34,410 nt of DNA, taken from positions 1 through 34,410 of the forward strand of contig JAGWAF010000026.1 in NCBI GenBank assembly GCA_018302085.1, read 5' to 3'. Under the pieces are notes generated by a model that saw only the letters and a program-made list of their open reading frames with translations, was not told the origin of the DNA and made no database searches. A program made the position numbers and the translations under genes. Within the stretch, counting starts at the first letter, position 1. Every line of letters begins with the position of its first letter. The DNA is from Candidatus Woesearchaeota archaeon (lineage in GTDB: Archaea > Nanobdellota > Nanobdellia > Woesearchaeales > JAGWAF01). This document shows, one piece after another, positions 34,406-34,410 of the stretch.

Positions 34406-34410
34406 TGTCA

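Noticed and set aside
1-34410. CRISPR array or cas genes
   Set aside because: No regularly spaced direct repeats and no cas-like ORFs. The GGDEF-like proteins were considered as Cas10 palm fragments but lack HD, Zn and GGDD features.

Overview
The window looks archaeal, probably DPANN/Woesearchaeota-like (an inference). It carries archaeal-type ftsZ, an ATP-dependent DNA ligase, CarS, a CDP-alcohol phosphatidyltransferase plus PSD-type decarboxylase pair, a Hel308-like helicase, intron-containing tRNAs, and two large exported or surface proteins. A 6-11.7 kb accessory stretch between lig and tRNA-Arg holds a DUF4143-type ATPase, an N-truncated P-loop protein, a zinc-finger protein, a propeller-like protein and a serine-recombinase remnant. 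The most unusual signal is a class of about 86-96 bp extragenic elements. Each is made of two tandem hairpins with large loops (17-18 nt, then 20-21 nt) that are complementary to each other, so they could form loop-loop (kissing) helices. Three elements with unrelated sequences share this architecture (4178-4263, 20135-20230, 21946-22035). One has a second, 100% identical 96-bp copy in inverted orientation 5.3 kb away (25498-25593), and another has a degenerate inverted relative (7489-7560). Other notable points: a tRNA-Ile gene interrupted in both the D-arm and the anticodon loop; a GGN/poly-proline tract at which a beta-helix/lipase surface gene changes frame; a decayed duplicate of the lig 3' end flanking an ATPase gene; truncated hel308-like and dph2-like genes; and two adjacent GGDEF-like proteins with degenerate signature motifs. 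All family calls come from reading motifs by eye; no database search was run.
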